Below, piece by piece: positions 4,753 through 6,920 of a stretch of 6,920 nucleotides of DNA (position 1 is its first letter; each line of letters opens with the position of its first letter). The notes beneath the pieces are model-generated. The model made no database searches. It saw nothing but the letters and a program-made list of their open reading frames with translations, and was not told the origin of the DNA. The stretch is taken from contig JAISZQ010000308.1 in assembly GCA_031269165.1 (NCBI GenBank), positions 1-6,920 on the forward strand, read 5' to 3'. Origin of the DNA: Spirochaetaceae bacterium. GTDB lineage: Bacteria; Spirochaetota; Spirochaetia; Treponematales; Breznakiellaceae. A program made the position numbers and the translations under genes.

Positions 4753-5180
4753 TTTTCGACCTCCACACCCATGGAACGAGCCGTTCCCGCGATGATTTTC
4801 ATCGCGCCCTCAAGATCAACCGCGTTAAGGTCGGGCATCTTGAGTTTGGCGATCTCTTCGACTTTCGCCCGGCTGATCTTGGCAACCTTGTCCTTGTGTG
4901 GAACGCCCGATCCCTTCTCGATACCCGTTGCCTTCTTGATCAGCACGGCGGCCGGCGGCGTTTTGAGGATAAAGGTAAAACTCTTGTCCTGATAAACGGA
5001 AATGATAACCGGAATGATGAGCCCCGGTTCCATCGACTTCGTCCGGTCGTTGAACTGCTGGACGAACTGCGGCGCGCTTACCCCGTGAGGGCCAAGCGCG
5101 GGTCCGACCGGGGGAGCAGGTGTCGCCTTTCCCGCCGGGCACTGCAACTTGATCATTGCGGTGACTTTCTTCTTTGCCAT
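4749..5180 (-). CDS. rplK: 50S ribosomal protein L11
   Basis: A 143-residue protein of normal L11 length. L11 forms the base of the ribosomal GTPase-associated centre with L10 and helices 43-44 of 23S rRNA. The N-terminal domain (about 1-70) carries IKLQCPAGKATPAPPVGPALGPHG, with the conserved proline-rich segment. The C-terminal rRNA-binding domain (about 75-143) carries TPPAAVLIKKATG and IIAGTARSMGV. The LGPHGVSAPQF segment differs from the common LGQxGVNI form and resembles treponemal L11. AAAGGAG lies 6 bases before the ATG. The stop overlaps the rplA start (ATGA, 4749-4752), indicating translational coupling. Confidence 0.97.
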   Translation of the reverse strand: MAKKKVTAMIKLQCPAGKATPAPPVGPALGPHGVSAPQFVQQFNDRTKSMEPGLIIPVIISVYQDKSFTFILKTPPAAVLIKKATGIEKGSGVPHKDKVAKISRAKVEEIAKLKMPDLNAVDLEGAMKIIAGTARSMGVEVEK

Positions 5181-5192
5181 AAAAACTCCTTT

Positions 5193-5239
5193 GTGGTGCC
5201 AATGGCTACCACCGTGGTCAACGGCTTTCGCCTCCCACC
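5193..5239 (-). promoter_or_regulatory. rplK leader with probable L1-binding autoregulatory hairpin
   Basis: On the minus strand GTGG (5238-5235) pairs with CCAC (5217-5214). Inside it GGC/GCC is capped by a GAAA tetraloop, leaving an asymmetric internal loop of GA opposite GTTGA. This recalls the L1 site in 23S rRNA, where GGTGGGAGGC pairs with a strand ending CCACC; here the leader reads GGTGGGAGGC exactly. L1 is known to repress the L11-L1 operon by binding such a mimic. A second hairpin (GTGGT/ACCAC with GCC/GGC, 5193-5212) ends just before the AAAGGAG ribosome-binding site, so folding could block it. The match is from visual reading; binding is inferred. Confidence 0.6.
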
Positions 5240-5310
5240 TCTATCAAACAACCGCGACGCGCCGCCGAAACACCACGCCCGATTGTTAAAAATCTTCCTA
5301 TTAACAGAGT

Positions 5311-5369
5311 CGGTCAAAACTCGGTTCGTTTTGACAGCCTCTTATCAATTTTCCATTTTCAATTCCCCA
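5311..5369. repeat. Degenerate palindrome plus AT-rich repeat unit between nusG and rplK
   Basis: GTCAAAAC (5313-5320) and GTTTTGAC (5328-5335) form an 8-bp inverted repeat with a 7-base loop, followed by AGCCTC. It looks like a decayed copy of the TGTTCCAAAAC/GTTTTGGAACAGCCTC family seen elsewhere in the window. Directly beside it, 5346-5369 is an AT-rich unit (CAATTTTCCATTTTCAATT) that matches the repeats at 6740-6920. No T-run follows the stem on the minus strand, so it is not a typical terminator. Confidence 0.6.
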
Positions 5370-5375
5370 TAGGGG

Positions 5376-5933
5376 CTATACCTTTTCCACTTGGTTAAAG
5401 TCAACTTCAACCGGCGTGTTTCTCCCAAATATGCCAACCATCACCTTGAGCTTCGTTTTGTCGTTGTTCACTTCGTCGATGGTGCCCGTGAACGAATCAA
5501 ACGGCCCGTCCGTGATCTTCACCTGCTCGCCCGCGCTGAACGACGTGTGTGCCCGGCTCACCCGCTCGCCCTTGATTTCGCCCGAACGCGCCAGAATCGC
5601 GCGGGCTTCCTCGGCATGAAGCGGCTGGGGCTTCCGTATCGGTGTGGCCCCCACAAAACCCGAAACCCCGTCAAGCTCGCGGATCGCAAGACAGGTGGCC
5701 TTCCACTTATCTTCGGGAAGGTCAAGCTCGACGAGAATATACCCCGGCAACACCTTTTTTACCTGCGTCCGTTTCTTGCCGTCCCGAATTTCCGTTGTCT
5801 CTTCGGTCGGCACCTTCACGTCTCGCACAATTTCCTTGTCGAGTTCGCCGGACTCCATCATCGTGCGGAGTTTCCTCTCGATACGGGCCTCGTAACCTGA
5901 GTAGACTTGTAAAACATACCACGAACTCGCCAT
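5376..5933 (-). CDS. nusG: Transcription termination/antitermination protein NusG
   Basis: A 185-residue protein, full length for NusG, which binds RNA polymerase, suppresses pausing and couples transcription to Rho or the ribosome. The NGN domain (about 4-115) begins SWYVLQVYSGYEARIERKL and contains the characteristic KKVLPGYILVEL strand near residue 60. The C-terminal KOW domain (about 130-185) contains GEQVKITDGPFDSFTGTIDE followed by FGRNTPVEVDFNQVEKV, as expected. A GGAAAG lies about 10 bases before the ATG at 5933, just after the secE stop. It is followed by a 195-base gap before rplK, which holds a degenerate repeat and the rplK leader. Confidence 0.97.
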   Translation of the reverse strand: MASSWYVLQVYSGYEARIERKLRTMMESGELDKEIVRDVKVPTEETTEIRDGKKRTQVKKVLPGYILVELDLPEDKWKATCLAIRELDGVSGFVGATPIRKPQPLHAEEARAILARSGEIKGERVSRAHTSFSAGEQVKITDGPFDSFTGTIDEVNNDKTKLKVMVGIFGRNTPVEVDFNQVEKV

Positions 5934-5945
5934 AATCCGTCTTTC

Positions 5946-6125
5946 CTAAAAGAGCAGGTCCATCCCCAGAAGCAACAGCACATCGATAAGGCCCAACACG
6001 GCCGCGATGAGAACGGTAGACACGAGGACAATCTTTACGGAGCTTATCACATCCTCGCGCGAAGGCCAAATGACCTTCTTCAATTCCGCGACCGACTCCC
6101 GAACAAACTGCACAATCTTTTTCAT
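5946..6125 (-). CDS. secE: Preprotein translocase subunit SecE
   Basis: A 59-residue protein starting MKKIVQFVRESVAELKKVIW. SecE is the small membrane subunit that clamps SecY in the SecYEG export channel. The cytoplasmic amphipathic helix (about residues 3-20) with the family-typical ELKKVIWPSRE stretch is followed by one hydrophobic membrane segment (about 27-54). This is the short single-span form common outside the gammaproteobacteria. The gene sits 12 bases upstream of nusG, the standard secE-nusG order, which supports the call. No ATG, GTG or TTG lies in frame shortly upstream, so the start at 6125 is the natural one. A GGAGAG lies about 16 bases upstream, too far to be an ideal ribosome-binding site, and it falls inside the predicted promoter spacer. 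The usual upstream rpmG and tRNA-Trp are not present. Confidence 0.95.
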   Translation of the reverse strand: MKKIVQFVRESVAELKKVIWPSREDVISSVKIVLVSTVLIAAVLGLIDVLLLLGMDLLF

Positions 6126-6134
6126 GAGTTCATA

Positions 6135-6163
6135 AGTATAACTCTCCGCGAAAATTTGTGCAA
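6135..6163 (-). promoter_or_regulatory. Candidate sigma-70 promoter of secE operon
   Basis: On the minus strand TTGCAC (6158-6163) is followed by a 17-base spacer and TATACT (6135-6140). The -10 matches consensus at 5 of 6 positions and the -35 at its first three. A start site about 7 bases past the -10 would fall near 6128, only 2-4 bases before the secE ATG, implying a leaderless or nearly leaderless message. It is the only good promoter-like pair I see before secE. Prediction only. Confidence 0.5.
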
Positions 6164-6190
6164 GAGGGGTGTGTGCGGGCTCAGCAATGA

Positions 6191-6503
6191 GAGCCTATTC
6201 AAAATCTCAGCAAAAGGGGGACGGCAACAAGTTGCCTCGTCTCCCCCTCGCTCCGGTCTTGCGCCCTACGCTACCCCCTCTACGGGGACAAAACCATGCG
6301 GTGCATGGTTTTGTGGGCGTACCTTAAGCAAACCGCAGGGTTTGCTCAGCGTCCACGGACGGACGCGTTACCGAAGCACACCTACGGTGTGCCACGCCCC
6401 GGTCGGAAACCCGAAACAGGATGTTGAGGGTTGTAGGCCACCCCCGTAACGCCCCCGGATCACAGCGAAGGGTTACGTCCCGCAGGGTTTTTGAACAGGC
6501 TCT
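6191..6503. repeat. Hairpin-rich repeat element, copy 2, with terminal inverted repeats
   Basis: The ends GAGCCTATTCAAAAT (from 6191) and GTTTTTGAACAGGCTC (to 6503) are near reverse complements, so the ~313-bp unit resembles a non-autonomous mobile element. The shared core aligns with positions 1-133. Relative to that copy it has a GGCAAC/GTTGCC hairpin (6223-6236) placed inside the first G-rich stem and a large hairpin-bearing block from about 6288 to 6440. No credible protein is encoded. Its left end lies about 28 bases upstream of the secE promoter. Confidence 0.75.
6288..6392. repeat. Train of four perfect short hairpins inside copy 2
   Basis: Four consecutive perfect inverted repeats: ACAAAACCATGC/GCATGGTTTTGT (12 bp, 3-base loop, 6288-6314), AGCAAACC/GGTTTGCT (8 bp, 4-base loop, 6327-6346), GCGTCC/GGACGC (6 bp, 6349-6366) and GCACACC/GGTGTGC (7 bp, 3-base loop, 6376-6392). 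The stems are unrelated in sequence but alike in layout. They occupy the block missing from the copy at 1-133, as if hairpin modules had been added one by one. Confidence 0.8.
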
Positions 6504-6512
6504 TACGATTTC

Positions 6513-6620
6513 AAAAAAGGGGGATCGGCAACAGGTTGCCGCTCACTTCGCAATGACAGCCTCGTCCATTGCCGCCCGTCATTGCGAGCGAGCGGCAAAT
6601 TGCCGAGCGAAGCAATGACG
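6513..6620. repeat. GGCAAC hairpin plus CGTCATTGCG-type palindromic repeat
   Basis: After AAAAAAGGGGGAT comes CGGCAAC/GTTGCCG (6526-6541), the same module as in copy 2. CGCAATGAC (6549-6557), GTCATTGCG (6578-6586) and GCAATGACG (6612-6620) then alternate in orientation, the last two enclosing a CGGCAA/TTGCCG hairpin (6593-6605). The CGTCATTGCGAGCGA...GCGAAGCAATGACG form is a dispersed palindrome seen, as I recall, in many bacterial genomes. Confidence 0.75.
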
Positions 6621-6632
6621 ACATTTTCCATG

Positions 6633-6659
6633 GAGCCTGTTCCAAAACCTCAAGGTTTT
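6633..6659. repeat. Truncated TTCCAAAAC palindrome
   Basis: GAGCCTGTTCCAAAAC (6633-6648) is an exact copy of the left arm at 170-185. Only GGTTTT (6654-6659) remains of the right arm, after which unrelated T-rich sequence begins. It looks like a broken or recombined copy of the family. Confidence 0.7.
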
Positions 6660-6739
6660 ACGCCTTTTTCACGCTTTTTTCGCGTTTGACTAAAGCAAAA
6701 CGGCATCTCAACGCCTTAATAGAGGGTACAAGGCCGTTC

Positions 6740-6920
6740 CATTTATCATTTTCAATTCCCCAGGGGGGCGCATACGCACGGTGCGCGAATGGAAAATGGA
6801 GAATTGAAAATGGATAATGCATGGGGCATGGAGGCTACTCGCGCCCTTCTTATCATTTTCCATTATGCATTATCAATTTTCAATTCGCGCGAAGCGCGCA
6901 TCATTTTCCATTATCCATTT
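6740..6920. repeat. AT-rich ATTTTCCATTATCCATTTTCAATT repeat cluster
   Basis: Variants of CATTTTCCATTATCCATT and CATTTTCAATTC occur in both orientations: forward at about 6740-6760, reverse at 6787-6826, forward at 6852-6885 and 6901-6920, where the window ends. Short GC-rich palindromes interrupt them, for example GCGCG/CGCGC near 6886-6899. Opposite copies can pair into long stems. A related unit lies at 5346-5369. There is no coding potential. I see nothing else in 6660-6739 beyond T-rich runs. Confidence 0.75.

Noticed and set aside
3928..4992. Long plus-strand open frame of 354 codons
   Set aside because: It lies antisense to rplJ, rplA and rplK, which are unmistakable; the frame has no recognisable domain or ribosome-binding site.
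6513..6541. Minus-strand terminator ending in six T residues
   Set aside because: The GGCAAC/GTTGCC stem is separated from the T-run by ATCCCCC with no pairing partner, and no upstream minus-strand gene is visible.
6191..6620. CRISPR array from repeated short palindromes
   Set aside because: The palindromes differ in sequence and spacing; there are no regular direct repeats with unique spacers and no cas genes.
6156..6817. Plus-strand frames in the repeat region upstream of secE
   Set aside because: They run through hairpin repeats and low-complexity sequence; no ribosome-binding site or domain.
6126..6920. tRNA-Trp and rpmG, often found before secE
   Set aside because: I looked for a cloverleaf and T-loop GTTCGA-type motif and a short L33 frame on the minus strand and found neither.

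Overview
This window reads as a piece of a spirochaete chromosome, most likely a Treponema-like lineage. The evidence is residue-level resemblance, from memory, of L11 (LGPHGVSAPQF segment), S18 (KVFFKKKVC core) and SSB to treponemal proteins; no search was run. Base composition is moderately GC-rich. Every gene I can support lies on the minus strand, so transcription runs from high to low coordinates. The plus strand holds only antisense shadows.

Layout, in the direction of transcription. Positions 6126-6920 carry no gene but are packed with repeats: an AT-rich degenerate repeat, a CGTCATTGCG-type palindrome, hairpin-rich modules and a ~313-bp element with terminal inverted repeats. A promoter-like signal (6135-6163) then starts secE, nusG, rplK, rplA and rplJ, the protein-export/antitermination/ribosomal-stalk-base cluster, with a likely L1-binding autoregulatory hairpin before rplK. 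After rplJ comes a 343-bp gene-free gap with an inverted repeat, an intrinsic terminator (3291-3351) and an inverted-repeat element (3250-3403). Next is a near-consensus promoter (3219-3247) and an AT-richer two- or three-ORF cassette of unknown function (2324-3182). Only then comes rplL, followed by rpsF, ssb and rpsR, and a clear intrinsic terminator (141-163). The left edge repeats the same element type seen at 6191-6503.

The main point of interest is that rplJ (L10) and rplL (L7/L12), normally adjacent and co-expressed to build the ribosomal stalk, are separated here by a terminator, a new promoter and a cassette of unknown ORFs. The usual downstream partners rpoB and rpoC are absent; rplL is instead followed by rpsF-ssb-rpsR. 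The window therefore looks like two transcription units: secE-nusG-rplK-rplA-rplJ, and cassette-rplL-rpsF-ssb-rpsR. The second would place L12, S6, SSB and S18 under a promoter that lies beside a repeat element.

The cassette's first ORF has a segment resembling the HicB/UPF0150 small alpha/beta fold plus a C-terminal coiled coil. Its second part is split between two overlapping frames, either two small genes or one gene with a frameshift. Its function is unknown.
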